Below are positions 34,502 through 46,631 of a stretch of 64,000 bases of DNA, piece by piece (positions within the stretch are counted from its first letter, which is position 1; every line of letters begins with the position of its first letter). Both the position numbers and the translations under genes were made by a program. The notes under the pieces were generated by a model. The model was not told the DNA's origin, ran no database searches, and saw only the letters and a program-made list of their open reading frames with translations. Source of the DNA: Symsagittifera roscoffensis (lineage: Eukaryota; Xenacoelomorpha; Acoela; Convolutidae). The DNA is taken from NCBI RefSeq assembly GCF_963678635.1, contig NC_087063.1, positions 83,747,574 to 83,811,573 on the forward strand, given 5' to 3'.

Positions 34502-35592
34502 TTACCTCAAATTGACCACCGCACGCATGTAATCCAAGCCTTGATGGAAATTCCTAACGTGCAAATGCTGAACCAATAACCGAACAACCGCGTGACGTGC
34601 ATCAAGTATAATCGGATGCCTGCTATCGAAATCGGAAATAACCAAGCGGCTGATGCGCCCAGTCGAGCGAAGGATGCCAGATGGTCCAATGAACGGCGAG
34701 TACTTGGCGATCCGACTATTCCTCGTGATAACTTTACCGGATCTTAGTAGTTTTAGCTCACTAGGGAATGTTTCACCCTGGGACAGGTAAATGAGCTTCT
34801 GTTCAGCAATATCCATTTTAGACGGGTCTGTAATTTCTAATATACTCGACCGGAAATGTTTATGGGATGGCAGCCATCTTAACAAAAATGCCACTGCCCG
34901 TTTGTATTTTACAATTGAATTGAATCTCTCCCATTTTCCGAAGGGAAATTTTTTTTCTGTCAAAACATCGACGACGAAATTTGACGAATTTTCCAGACAA
35001 ATGTCGATATCACATGATGGTCCTTTGAGTCTTATTTTATCGATAACCTTTGTATCGGGCTTGAGCGGCCAATCAGTTGTTCTCAATATACTAGGGCCAT
35101 TAACCCAGCTGCTTTCCTTGAGGGCTTCCGAAGAAGTCCCTCGTGTACCGGTATCAGCTGGGTTATCACCGCTAAGTATGTGATGCCACTGATCAGTGCT
35201 GGTAGACTCCAGAATCTCACCAGTGCGATTACCAACATAAACGGGTAGTTTACTACAAGAGTGAAGCCACTGAAGGCCAGTGGTACTATCTGTCCACATG
35301 AAAATATCCGTAACTTTGAAAGTAAGACCTTTCAAAATTTCTTTTTTTTTGAGCGGGTTGCAAGAAGAGCCGCTTGAAGCTCTAACTTTGGAATAGAAAG
35401 CGCTTTCATAGGCGCGACGCGGGCTTTGCCAAACATAAAGGCTAATTCGGTCTGATGGGAGCTAACAAGTCGCGCACGAAGGAAAGCGACGGCACAGAAA
35501 ACATCCTGCGAACTATCACCGAACATGTGAAGTTCTATTCGGTCAAAAGGTTCAGTGAAATAGCTTCGAGGTATTGTCAGAGAACCTAACAA
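34502..35592 (-). pseudogene. pol: BEL/Pao RNase H and integrase zinc region, left copy
   Basis: RNase H blocks (HMFGDSSQDVFCAVAF, IPKLELQAALLATR, MWTDSTTGLQWL) followed by the integrase N-terminal HH part (HLHVRNFHQG). Two frames with a shift near 35333 in a poly-A/T run, shared with the right copy. Confidence 0.82.
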
Positions 35593-37044
35593 ATGAAGGC
35601 CTGAGTGCCACTCAAGAATTGCTTTTTGATTTCCTCTGGCAGATCATCATCCCATTTTTGACCGCTGATTCGCCAGATATCTTTTAATAGAAGGCGAGCC
35701 TTCACGGTATACGGAGCCACTAACCCAATTGGATCAAAAACAGAAGAAACAAAACTCAACACGGTACGCTGAGTGATTGCTTTGTATAGTGGACAATCAA
35801 CCCCTCTACTAACGACTAAGGTATCTTTGACGTGATCCCACTTAAGACCGAGAACATGCGACGACTGGTCTGGACCCGCACAAATATCTTTAACAGACGA
35901 ATTGGACTCACAGTTGTCCGGATCAAGAGCGGTTGCTACGTCGGGCACGTTGCTGACAAATTTTTTCAGACGAAACCCACCTAGTTTAAGCAACGAGATT
36001 AAATCCCTACCTAATTTCAAGGCGTCATCCCTGTTTTGAAAAGAATCCAGATAATCATCCATATAAAATTTCTGGACAACAGCCAAAGCAGCTTCGGGGT
36101 ACTCAGCTTGATTATCCGATGCAGTCTTCTGCAAAGCAAAATTCGCACAAGTCGGCGAGTCACGAGCACCAAAAATGTTACGCGTGTGTTGGTGAACTAC
36201 CACACTTGATGTGGGGTCCTCCTGCCACAAAAAAACGAAGAGAAGGTTGATCTTCTTCACGGACTCCAACCTGTAAAAACATCCCTTCAATGTCAGCTGA
36301 AATGGCGTATTTATGCTGACGGAATCTGAAAAGTACAAAAATGAGGTTTTGAAGGAGATCCGGGCCAACCAACAGAGATTTGTTCAAGGAAGCGCCATGA
36401 CACTTCGATGCCCCATTGAGGACTCGGCGCACCTTACCGAGTTTATTCGGGTTCAACACCGGGTGATGCGGGAGATACCACTCACGATCGGCTCGTGATT
36501 TGGGATCGTGTGCCTTAACGTTTATGACATATCCTTTTTGTATATCCTCTCTTATTGTTTCGGCGTATTTTTTACGGAGTGACGGATCCTTATCTAGCCT
36601 CTTTTCCAAAGACTTCAATTGAGCTGAGGAGGAAAAATACTTATTCGGTAAACTACTTTCTTTATCGTTCCAAAGCATTGGTACAATGTACCTCTCACCA
36701 TCGTGAAAGGTGTCATTTTTCAAAACGGACAAAGCGCGTTTGTCGGCGGCGGAACGGGCATCTACCTGCTTGAAGGCTCCATATGACTCCAACTCGTACC
36801 AAGTTTTAATTTGGTCCACAAGAGACATGTCTTCGACAATACACTTAAAGCAAGACGAGTTCGACTTAAAGGACGGCAGTAACGGACCACTTAAAACCCA
36901 ACCTATCGGAAGGCGTACGGCGCACGGTGAAATAGAGTCCTCCCCCAGAAGGTGCTCAACGGGTCTTATGGCATGGTAGAAATCCTGTCCAATAATTATT
37001 TCGACGTCCTCATACTTATAATGTCTAGGTTTGATCGGAGCCAA
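35586..37044 (-). pseudogene. pol: BEL/Pao protease end and reverse transcriptase, left copy
   Basis: Begins in the second half of the protease-like domain (EIIIGQDFYHAIRP), then RT with ISADIEGMFLQV and the catalytic box FYMDDYLDS. It is in two frames because of a shift around 36200-36300. The catalytic box is intact here but broken in the right copy. Confidence 0.85.
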
Positions 37045-37895
37045 CTGCGGGTATTTTTCCTGTAATTCGCTTAAGTATCGAAAAGAAGCTCGAAAAGCTT
37101 AAGCTCGATGCTTAAGCGCGTATGCTTAAGCTCGAAAAGAAAACAAAAATTCACTATTGTTCGTTTCTGCGGAAACTTGAAGACTTACTTGCTCAGTTTT
37201 CATCAAGCTCGTGGAATTGAATCCATCTATGGTGAGGTTAACGGGAGTGCCAACCAAATGGAGGCGTTTTACGAGATCGGCGGATACCCATGAGTGCGTG
37301 GAAGCCTTATCGCAAAGAGATAGGGCATTAGTAATCGTCGCATCCGAAGAGACGGCGAGTGATGCAACTGGCAGCAGGCATTTAGTTGACTCCTGGCTAT
37401 GAATATCGCCGACGGCAGCGTTAGTCGATACATGTTTAGCGTTTGCGTTACCTGACGCCGGGGAACTTTTAGTATCCTTAGGAGGAACAATTTTCTCCGC
37501 TCCCCATGTAAAAGCACGTTGTGTGTGCTTTCACAATCTGGCTTGGGGCGCTTTCTGGCCTTGCTACAATTACGAAAACTGTGATTGCTCTGTAAACACG
37601 CAAAGCAAAGTTTTTGTTCGGCTATATGTTTTGCTCGCTGCGTAGCGTTTTTCTCTTTTAATACGGCGCAATTCCAAAGAGCGTGTTGACCTTTACATAC
37701 AGAACATGGAGGGTACTTTGGTTTTTCCTTAGTCTTATTACTTGCATTTGCGTTACACTTTCGTACCTACTTTTTGCTTAACTGGTTCTTCAGACTTACC
37801 CTTAGAATTGATCGTTTTTAGCCTCTCATGACCCTCCGCTTTTTCTTTAAGCCATTCGTTGAAATCTAGCAGAGTTGGTCTATGCCATTGGCGTC
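37045..37895 (-). pseudogene. BEL/Pao zinc knuckles and protease start, left copy
   Basis: Frame-broken version of right-copy 59130-59800. At 37078-37137 the segment is replaced by a scrambled patch in which GCTTAAGCTCGAAAAG-like units repeat. Confidence 0.7.
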
Positions 37896-38701
37896 TTACG
37901 GTTTGCATTGACCATGCCTCCTTAAGGTTCGTACAGCTTGATTCAGTACGTTAGCACTTTTCAGGTCGTCGTTAAAAGACAGAGACTTGAATACGGCAAC
38001 AAGTCCAGAAATTGCAGAGGAAAATCCAATTAAATTTTCCGAGTTATGCATTTTCAGCGGCGGAAAATTACTCAATTTATCTAGATGAGATTCTACTACA
38101 GCATGCGGCTGCCCGAATTTTCTTTGAAGAGTTGCTAATGCGTCTTTATCTAGTTCTCCGCTATAGCTATACTCAGCGATTGCGGATTTTGCTTTACCCA
38201 CTACGCGCGTTTTCAGATAGGTAAGCTTTTCATCGTCACTGAGTATGGCTGAATCGACCGTCGATATGAACTGCCCAAACCACTCATGCCAATTAAGTGG
38301 GTTGCCATCGAACTGGGTCAGCTTCCACTCAGGGAGATGATCTTTTCGGCTGTGCATGAGTATATTAACCAACTCGAAAGTGGACGCTCGACGTCTGCAC
38401 CAGGTGAATCTCCGGGAGTTGGCTCTGTGTAACTCGAAGAGTTACCGTGATAATCAGGAACGAACGGTTGATTAGCATGTGAAAAATTTTCAGGCTGCGC
38501 AAAGAACACAGTCCCTCCACTTGTATAAGGAACAAAATTATTTGTGGGAACAATCGGAGTTACTGCGGAAAAAACAGTTGTCGAAGAAACGTAGTGCTGT
38601 TGAGTTGACATTAAAGGGGCAGCAAGAGCTGGTCTCCACAAATTACTTTGAGGATTGTAGTGGTCACTTGAAAAGTTATAACTACTAACGGGAATACCCA
38701 T
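37896..38701 (-). pseudogene. gag: BEL/Pao gag C-terminal part, left copy
   Basis: Two overlapping frames: a Pro/Ser/Thr/Tyr-rich region and then a DUF1759-like block (LPEWKLTQFDGNPLNWHEW, LTYLKTRVVGKAKSAIAEY) typical of BEL/Pao gag. The same frame break near 38340 differs in the right copy, which has an in-frame stop instead. Confidence 0.8.
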
Positions 38702-39998
38702 ATGTTGTTGTGATGGGGCTACAGGTGCTTGGTAGCCAGCTAACTGATCCTGCAGTGTGATGACTTAAAGAAACCTGATTAACTGCTGTTGATGCAGGAA
38801 CGAACGGTGCTACACCAGAAGGAACTTCTGCAGATGTTGTCGTAGCAAAATAATTTTCAGAAGTTACCGGGACTACTGACCCTGTGTTTGGATTGCCTAG
38901 CACCGGATGAGTGGACAGAAAAGCTTGCTGAGGCAAATTATTAGAAACAGGTTGAATGACCTGCTGTAGCCCTGCTGGATTGTTAACGGAAACCTGCGAT
39001 CGGACCAAACTCGACAAATTATGTTGTTGTCCGTGAATGTGGTTACTGTAATACAATCCCGGATCACTAGAAGCTGCCTGGCCATTATTCACTCCTGTAA
39101 AACTTGATGAGACCAAGTAATTTGTTGATGCAGGATAAAGTGCCTCAGGAGCTGTTGAACAAACGTGCTGCTCTTGATTGGGAACTACAACAGCATCAGG
39201 CTGATTGTGGTCGACAGATTCGACCCAGTGACGCGTACGATCCTTTTCGTCTATTTTTAGTTGTGGAGAGATTCGAGTTAAACCACTTTCCTCAGCATTC
39301 TCGCTGATTTCCGACAACTCATCTTCTAACTCAAGCACTTTCAACTCAATTTCTGCCAGTTTTTTCCTGTGTTCTTCAGCCAATTCTTCCAACTCTAAAC
39401 GGCTTTGTTGTTCTTTCAGTCTTAATGATACCTTTGCCTGCCTCTCAAGTTCCTCTTGTTGTTTCTTTAAAATCATTAAATCGCGCTTTTTCCAAGAAAG
39501 TTTTTTCGACGGAGTGGCGGTATAATTAGATTTCTGAGAACCCGATTGCTGATGTCGGCTGCTTCGATGCGACAACTTAGAGCGGGTATCTGTTTTATGC
39601 GACCGGGTTTTTTCAGTTTTTTCAGAATGATGAGAAACTTTTGAGCTGCTATCAATTTTGTCCGGCTCTGTTTCTGCCTCAAAACTTGTTTTATATGTGA
39701 TAGCTTCCTGCAGAACTTTATTGTTGCTTTGAGTCAACTTATGAAGCCACATGTCCTGTGCCGGTATCAATTCGTCGGGATTGGCACTTTTTGCAGCCAT
39801 ATCAATCAACTCAGTATTTATCTCGACCGCTTGTTCTATATAGTTCCTACATTTTTCAATATAAGTATCAGTTTTTGAGCAACGACTCTGACTCTCTATG
39901 TATTCTAAAATTATTTCGTGGCATTTATAAAGTTCGTTTTCGAGATTGCTACGTTTCTCAAACAACTTCTTAATTTTCTTCTGAAACTTAACTTCCAT
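38685..39998 (-). CDS. gag: BEL/Pao gag N-terminal part, left copy (open)
   Basis: Starts at the ATG 39998-39996. About 437 codons: a basic helix, a coiled coil near residues 175-250 rich in Glu, Lys, Gln and Leu, and a Ser/Thr/Pro/Gln-rich region. The right copy of this ORF is interrupted by a TAG at 57272-57274. Confidence 0.78.
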   Translation of the reverse strand: MEVKFQKKIKKLFEKRSNLENELYKCHEIILEYIESQSRCSKTDTYIEKCRNYIEQAVEINTELIDMAAKSANPDELIPAQDMWLHKLTQSNNKVLQEAITYKTSFEAETEPDKIDSSSKVSHHSEKTEKTRSHKTDTRSKLSHRSSRHQQSGSQKSNYTATPSKKLSWKKRDLMILKKQQEELERQAKVSLRLKEQQSRLELEELAEEHRKKLAEIELKVLELEDELSEISENAEESGLTRISPQLKIDEKDRTRHWVESVDHNQPDAVVVPNQEQHVCSTAPEALYPASTNYLVSSSFTGVNNGQAASSDPGLYYSNHIHGQQHNLSSLVRSQVSVNNPAGLQQVIQPVSNNLPQQAFLSTHPVLGNPNTGSVVPVTSENYFATTTSAEVPSGVAPFVPASTAVNQVSLSHHTAGSVSWLPSTCSPITTTYGYSR

Positions 39999-41518
39999 GC
40001 TTAATAATTTCAGAAATACACGACTCTCAGAAAATACTTTGTTTTCACCCAAGTAAATCCACAAAATACTTTTACCTGGCGTTAAAGTTAAAGCTTAAGC
40101 CGGGCTTTGTGAAAAAAGTCTCTTTCACGCGCTTTTGAGACGGCGCGGATAGTATACGGAGCGCGTGGTCTAGAGAACTAGCTCCTAGAATGAATACAAT
40201 ATACTTAAGAGACCTATGCGACGGCTACGGTACGCTTAATTACCAACGGGGGGGATTAAGTAGGTTGGTTGAACTCCAACAACGCACACGGAGTTAGCCT
40301 GAGGATGAAAGAATTCAACTTAACTCACTTAATATGACCATACCTGACCACTTAACATTAGTGTCGCGCAACGAAGTCAATTATCGGACGGGCTGAAACG
40401 GCTTATATTTACTTGAAGCGAACTGGCTTTCAGTTTCACCAATGTGGGTGGGGGATCAGGCAAATTGGTTAAGTTCCAACAACACACGCGGAAAAAACCT
40501 GAGGATGAAAAACTCAACTTAATTTGCCTGATATTTCGCTACCAGACCACTTACCATAAGGTTGGTGTCAAGTTACAGCACAGTTTCGCAGAATTATGTG
40601 GACGTTTTGAGGAATTTTTTTACTTTTTTCCCAAAATTTTTTCGGAAAATTTTGGTCAGCAGGTTCGCGTCATAAACCAATCCAAAAAACTAGTCTAGTA
40701 CCTCTAGTCTATGATCCGATTTCACGGATTTTTAATCTGTTTACAATTACCCAAACATTTGTGGTATCGGGAAAATTACCACTCGCAGCTTGCTTTGAGT
40801 TGGGATACACAATAAGACACCGTATGTAATTTTATTGCACAAAAAAGTTTATAAAAACTAGATGAGTCTTACAGTTTTTGACAGTTTTGGAGATTGACGA
40901 CACCGGGGAAAAAATCCAAAACTTCGGGTGTCGAGAAAAACACAGCTCCACTTTGACCAAAAGTCAACAATCAGGACACCTGAACAGGCCTCTTTCTCTT
41001 CCGCCAGTCCGCTCTTTCGTCTGTCTGCTCTTTCGTCTCTGAAGACAAAACACGACACCTGTATAAAGGCCTCTGCGATTGACACGACGCCTGAGCAGAC
41101 CTCTAAGATCCGACACCAGAGCAGCTCCTCAAAACGCGACACCTGAACAGGCCTCCGTTTGGCCCTTTCGGGATTATTCTGAGACGGGGGAGGCTCTCCT
41201 TAGTTCAAGAGGTAATCCACAAGAAGGTAACGTAGTGGCGCACCTCCGTTCTATAGGAAGAAGCCGTAACGCTAGGAGCTGTATCGTGCGTTTTCTACTC
41301 GGGTGTGGTTTCGGTTTTAGAGTAGAGCTATGTTAGAGTAGATCGGTTTTCGGTAGTGAAGAAAAGGGTCCCAAAAGTGTCAGTTTACTGAAATTTTATC
41401 GGCATAATAACAGCAAACAAATCGAAGATGAATCAGTAAATGTCGGAAAGTTTCTGAACAGAATCAGCCATTAAAACAGACTATAATTCTTTAAATCGAA
41501 CAAGAAACCACTAATGTC
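39999..41518 (-). other. BEL/Pao 5' leader, left copy
   Basis: Untranslated leader of about 1.5 kb. Near 40975-41155 it has about five degenerate copies of CGACACCTGAACAGGCCTC, which is GC-rich against the rest of the window. Confidence 0.6.
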
Positions 41519-41536
41519 CCTTGTGGGGCGCCAAAA

Positions 41537-42009
41537 TGTGCGCGTCAATCTCCACACTTCGTGATAAAATCTGTTTTCAAACACTTGAATTATAACGAGT
41601 CTTTTATCGGGAAAATAACGATATTTTTAACAAGCTTTTTTATTGTTAACATCGGTAACATCGGCCACACAAAACTGCATAACTCAAAGCAAGCTGCAAA
41701 AATGACCAGTATTTGTCCTTGAGACAAATTGCTCTTTTTAAAGGTCAGCCTTAATCAAGGCTGAACCAAATTGGAGCAAAAAGACGGTTAAATAGGTTTT
41801 TGGGGGGATCGAACCTGGTTACGGAGCATCCCAACAAATTCGGTGCATATTCGAGTTCTAGAAAGGAAATGACCTAGGTGGGATTCGATCCGGCCCCGAA
41901 CCCGCCGGGAAGCACCATGTATACGCTCGGCTACTGTCCCTACTTGCATTTACATTTTGGTTCGACTTTATATGCATTTATACTCTTGTTTTATATTTGC
42001 GCTGCAACA
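41537..42009 (-). repeat. BEL/Pao 5' LTR, left copy
   Basis: Closer in its diagnostic sites to the right copy's 5' LTR (54817-55289) than to its own 3' LTR. The B box has one substitution. Confidence 0.9.
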
Positions 42010-43101
42010 ATTTTCATTTACTCAACCAAAACAAAAGCTGATTGAAGTTTGGAAAATTGTTTTGCAAAACTGCTCCACCACCATTCAAAAAACTTTTGTG
42101 CACAAAAAATTACAAGATACGAGAAAAACTAAAACTACGAATAGTTTAAGTCAACAAGAAATGAATTGCAATTAATCGATTGTTTTTAATTGTTGGCTTT
42201 GTAATCATTTCATTTTTTTCATATTTTGAGCGCTTGGCTCATACATTCACTGATCTAATTTATCCTAATGAAACAAAAAAGCTGAAATTTCAAACGCGTA
42301 ATATCAATTTATCTTGACAAAAAAAACGATGAAAAACAAAAATTGTTTAGACTTCGACCAGAATTACTATAGCGCCATTTATTTTTCTTTCAAAATCTGG
42401 GTCCAACCCCTTTCTCAAAAAAATCATTTTGGCTCTTCTAAACCACTAAAAAATATGATAAAAACACCTCGTCTATCATTGACGAAACTGTATCAACCCT
42501 TTAAAATTGAAGAAGGGTATAATCTCCAAAAACGTTTGATAACTTTTAAAAGTTTTTTCAAAGAGGTTCGAGCAAAGCTTTGTAAAATGTTCTTAAATAA
42601 CAAATTGGTACTTCATGTACTAAAAAATACAGCTGACTTTGATGTAAGTATTTCATCAATTGAACCGTTGGTTTTGGCCTTATTTTCAAATTATCAAAAA
42701 ATGCTAACCTGCTAAAAATCCGGTTTGGGTATAATTGTTGGGCCCAAAATTCGCACAATTAATTGCACCATATAGAATCTGCAAGAATTGTAACCAAGTT
42801 TTTTTCTCACTGTTTTCCTCTGAAGTCAACTGAACATCATAAAAACGCTCGTTTTGCTCAAGTTTTACTCGTCTTAAGTGTGTAGTTGATCATTCAATCA
42901 GTTGCATACTTCCATGCGGAGAGAATTGTATTGTTGATTTTTACATTTTCTTTCTATGCCGAGAAAACGTAATTTAAGGGGTATGTAAGATTCTTAGCCT
43001 TTCGATGCGTAGTTTGGTTCAAAAATTTAAGCTCCTGGTGTTATTTATAAGGTTTTTGTTTTCAGAACCCAAAAAAACTCTCGGGCAATTTTGACTTGAA
43101 T

Positions 43102-43463
43102 CAGGGGCGGATCTAGGATTTTCTCGAGGGAGGGCAGATTTTCAAAAAATTTTCGAAAATTTTGTCAACATTTTTTAGGTAGACCGAAATGATTTTTCGA
43201 GCTCTCCCTGAGCACGTTTTAGACCCTGTTTTGGCCAAATTTTCAGCTCCGCAGGAAAAATTTTGGAAAAAAGTCCACTTTTTGGAAAATTTTAACCAAA
43301 AAGTCGCGTTTTTTTCGGCTCGCGCTCCCCCCTCAAAATTAGTATATTAGAGAAATTTTAGGGTCGGTCGGCCAAAAATGGATTTCTTAAAAAGTACCAA
43401 AGGGGGACCCTTTGGGTCGGCAGGGGGTCGAATTCCTGAGGGGGGGGGGCGTCCGCTTTATAA
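43102..43463 (+). mobile_element. hAT-like MITE, left arm
   Basis: Starts CAGGGGCGGATCTAGG. The far end is degraded (GGCGTCCGCTTTATAACAG) and the target duplication is unclear. Counterpart at 53364-53726. Confidence 0.75.
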
Positions 43464-43569
43464 CAGGTTGAAAGCAAAACAATATTGCTGCTTTTTTCAC
43501 AAGCGGTAATTACACGAAGAAATTGAAGTTACCATGGTTGAGTGGCAAAATCAAAAACTTTTGACTAAC

Positions 43570-43740
43570 TTGGTGAAGATAATGTCTTGCGCAATTGAGA
43601 AATCGATGGACACATTTGAGTCCCCACCCTTCAGGGAAATAGTAGCGGGTGGCATCTTCTTCTCGCCTACCATCACACCCCCCTCATTCATGTCAACTGT
43701 GGACAGTTGGTGTCCACTGCGAGTCCACTTTATTCCATAA
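43570..43740 (-). CDS. Putative receptor gene, membrane-proximal extracellular exon (left arm)
   Basis: It has an acceptor (GTTTTCAG) above 43740 and a donor CCAA|GTTAGT at 43569. It is 171 nt, phase 2 in and phase 2 out, so its end joins in frame to the transmembrane exon at 31729. The peptide looks like a beta-rich extracellular segment (YGIKWTRSGHQLSTVD...) with an N-glycosylation site (NVS). Without the splice, the frame stops four codons later. The exon appears unchanged in the right arm at 53089-53259, although the flanking DNA differs. The BEL/Pao element at 32993-42009 lies in the intron between this exon and the transmembrane exon. Confidence 0.62.
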
Positions 43741-44082
43741 CTGAAAACTAACTGTGATAAGTTCGCAAAGAATAGACGAAGGCTTCATCTTCAATAGAAA
43801 CCACGGCAGCACTATTTTAAATTAGTTTTGATAATCACCATTGGGGTGCAGTCTGATTTAAGCTTTTGCGATGGAGGGGGGGGGGGACTTCATATGATCC
43901 TAGTTTTTTAAAAACATCTGCGCCAACGACAAAATTGATAAAGTTTGCCAAAATGCAGTTTTAGCTCTTATGGGAAGTTTTTGATAAAATGTCAAATATA
44001 GGTATTGACAAAGCTATTTTAGAAAAAACTCTCGTAGTTTTTGGTCAAAACTGCACTTCATACAAAAAAAAATTGATGACGG

Positions 44083-44135
44083 TGAGATGGGGGATAGGGG
44101 GGGGGGGGGGTGGGGGGGGGGTGGGATGGGGTGAT
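44083..44135 (+). repeat. G-rich tract
   Basis: Runs of up to 14 G separated by T, A and AT; could form G-quadruplexes. The right-arm counterpart (about 52707-52746) has different run lengths. Confidence 0.8.
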
Positions 44136-44153
44136 TTGCTTTTCCTCTGTCCC

Positions 44154-44367
44154 TGTTGTGAATCATACCGTTATTTTCTTATTCATTTAATTAATCTTAA
44201 ATTACTTTAACTGGTTAGTTTAGATTTGACCTTGTTATGTTCATTCTCTCCGGCGGAGAGAATGCTCTCTCACTTTTTAATGTTTTAACTTTGAGATTAA
44301 TTCTTTTTTTAAACACATTTTATCTGTAACTAAGTAGAGTTAGCTGTAACAAAGAAACATTTTATCA
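44154..44367 (-). mobile_element. Gypsy-related solo LTR, left arm
   Basis: 214 bp, a diverged relative of the 215-bp Gypsy LTR, including its 23-bp palindrome. Perfect 5-bp flanks GTCCC (44149-44153 and 44368-44372). No internal sequence remains. Confidence 0.9.
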
Positions 44368-44439
44368 GTCCCCTAATTCCAACTGACAACACCCACTGAT
44401 TAGTTATGCCTCAACTCTAATGAAGCTTCTTATCTGAAG

Positions 44440-44811
44440 CACGGACAGATCTAGGATTTTCTGGAGGAGGCAAATTTTGTTTTAGGTCGCCCAAATTGAT
44501 TTTCCGAGCTCTCAAAAATCACTAAAAAAATTCTATTTTGGTTATATTTTTTGCCACAGGCAAAAAACAAGCCAAAAAAGCGTTTTTAGGCACTTTTTGG
44601 ACAGTTATAACCAAAAAATTGAGTTTTGAAAAATAGTATATATTGGCGCCAAATGCCGCCTTAGAAAAGTTTTTTGGATCAGAGCCAAAAATAGAGCTAT
44701 TAAAATAGTACCAAAGGGGGACCCTTTGGGTAATCAGGGGGTCGAATCGCTGAGGTAGTGCGGCGTCCAACACCCCCCCTTTCCCCCCGTCTCTCTCTTT
44801 ATCCGCTACTG
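44440..44811 (+). mobile_element. hAT-like MITE, left arm, with perfect target duplication
   Basis: Starts CACGGACAGATCTAGG and ends TATCCGCTACTG. Perfect 8-bp flanks atctgaag (44432-44439 and 44812-44819). Confidence 0.9.
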
Positions 44812-45200
44812 ATCTGAAGGTTTTGTAATTGCTAGCCCTCATATTTATAGCACTCCATTATGGTAAATGTTGTGAAAGAACTACAATTGGTTACATCATT
44901 TAGTATCATGATTTCACTTGGAAACAATTTATTATTCTCAATAACTCAAACTCATCCTCGGAATACAAATTGAGTCCTCTGTTCTTCATTTAGATCATCA
45001 TAATTAACTCACACGTAGTCGTTCTTGGAAGAAGGAACAGCTGTCGTCTAAAGCACAAAACACTTTCTGGAGTCACTAATAAATCTTTAATTAATATATC
45101 CATGATGAATTCCAGCCTCAGAATCACCCAATTTATATAAATTTTGCAATTTTTTTTTGATCACACGTGAAATGAAAATATCGAAAGCTACATTGGAAAT

Positions 45201-45400
45201 NNNNNNNNNNNNNNNNNNNNNNNNNNNNNNNNNNNNNNNNNNNNNNNNNNNNNNNNNNNNNNNNNNNNNNNNNNNNNNNNNNNNNNNNNNNNNNNNNNNN
45301 NNNNNNNNNNNNNNNNNNNNNNNNNNNNNNNNNNNNNNNNNNNNNNNNNNNNNNNNNNNNNNNNNNNNNNNNNNNNNNNNNNNNNNNNNNNNNNNNNNNN
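45201..45400. other. Assembly gap, 200 N
   Basis: Exactly 200 undetermined bases at the inner end of the left arm. It joins two contigs of opposite orientation. ORFs across it are meaningless. Confidence 0.99.
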
Positions 45401-46490
45401 AAAAGCTAAAGCAAGTTAAATCATAATCAGCTCGTTGGCGGCTTGCATTTGATTTTCAGAAAATTTTCTGTTCAGAAGTCGAAAAGTTCAAAATAAATTT
45501 TTGCCACAATGAAATCTGATGTACCAAAAGGAAGAATGATTTTTCTGACAAATACAAAACTGAGCAAGAAAGAGTTTAAAAAATAACTTAAAAGACAAAA
45601 AAACGGTCTGTTTCCTATCAATATATGCTGTTTTTGCATCTCGACAACAAATCGAAAAAATATTGCTTTTTTAAAGCTTCAGCGCAGTTTCTCAGCATAC
45701 AAAAAAAATAAATTGGTAGTGAGTTAATTGAGTGCCTCAGAAAAAGGGTAAAAAGGGTTGGCTGAAATTTTGGCAACAAAAATCCAACGGCACAAACTGC
45801 CATTAAGGCACGGGTTATTCCACGTGACTACATGTCCAGTTTTCTACAGACTTAACAATATTGAAACTTGCTTGCTGAAAAGTTTTCGCTAAAAAAAAAA
45901 CAAACAAAAAGTTGGAAAAACAAATGTCTTTGAACAAAAGATGAAAAATTGAGAACTAAAGCAATTTAATGCAAGTTAATTCATAATCAGCACGTGGGCT
46001 GCTTGCATATTGATTTTCAGAAAAAACTCTATTCAGAAGTTGAAAAATTCAAAGTAAAGGTTTGCCACAATGAAATCTGACAAATACAAAACTGCGCAAG
46101 AAAGAGTTTAAGAATAATTTAAAAGATAAAAAAACGGTCAGTTTTCTACTAATATTTTTGCATCTCGATTTTTGCATCTCGACAACAAATAAAAAAAATT
46201 AGCGCTTTTCAAGCTTCAGAGCAGTTTTTCAGCTTACAAATAAACAAAAAATTTAATTTGTTAGTGAATTATTGAGTGCCTGAGAAAAACGATAACAGGC
46301 GTTGGCTGAGTTTTTGGCTAATGAATTCCAACGGCATAAACTGTCATTAAAGGCGCGGGTTGCTCCTTATGAATCTATGTCCAGTTTTCTACAGACTCAA
46401 CCATATCCAAATTTGCTTGCTTACAAGTTTTCGATTAAAAACAAACAAAATGTTGGAAAAACAAATGTCTTCGAACAAAAAGATTGAGAA
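45401..46490 (+). repeat. Tandem duplication, two units of about 550 bp
   Basis: 45401-45955 and 45956-46490 share long segments (TCATAATCAGC, GCCACAATGAAATCTGA, CATCTCGACAACAAAT, ATGTCCAGTTTTCTACAGAC). The first unit starts at the gap, so more units may be missing there. Confidence 0.85.
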
Positions 46491-46631
46491 CAGAAGGAGT
46501 GTATGAACTCTCTCCTCAAATTTTTTGGTTTTTGGAATATTGCCAAGGAAAGGAGTACCTCAATATTTGAGAGAGATTTGAAATATAAATTTAAAACAGT
46601 TATGAGGCCAAAACTGTTAAACAAATAGAAG

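Larger units (their letters stand above)
32993..42009 (-). mobile_element. BEL/Pao LTR retrotransposon, left copy
   Basis: 9017 bp flanked by 5-bp duplications atttt (32988-32992 and 42010-42014). LTRs are 473-474 bp and begin TGTTGC and end GCACA. Primer-binding site TGGCGCCCCACAAGGGAC follows the 5' LTR on the minus strand. Domain order gag, zinc knuckles, protease, RT, RNase H, integrase, C-terminal DUF5641-like region identifies BEL/Pao. Gag is intact here, while the rest is split by frameshifts. The LTRs differ from each other by several percent by eye, so this is older than the Gypsy insertion. Confidence 0.93.
32826..45200 (+). repeat. Left arm of a 12.4-kb inverted repeat
   Basis: Reverse complement of 51629-64000 with scattered substitutions and small indels. 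It contains the BEL/Pao element, solo LTR, hAT MITEs and one receptor exon. It ends exactly at the N gap; its outer end corresponds to the window end, so the repeat may be longer. Confidence 0.95.

Noticed and set aside
42314-42715. 133-codon ORF and its mirror at 54111-54512
   Set aside because: Present in both arms only because the arms are copies. The region resembles non-coding repeat DNA at 32360-32920, where no equivalent ORF is open.
45157-45426. ORF across the N gap
   Set aside because: It consists mostly of undetermined bases.
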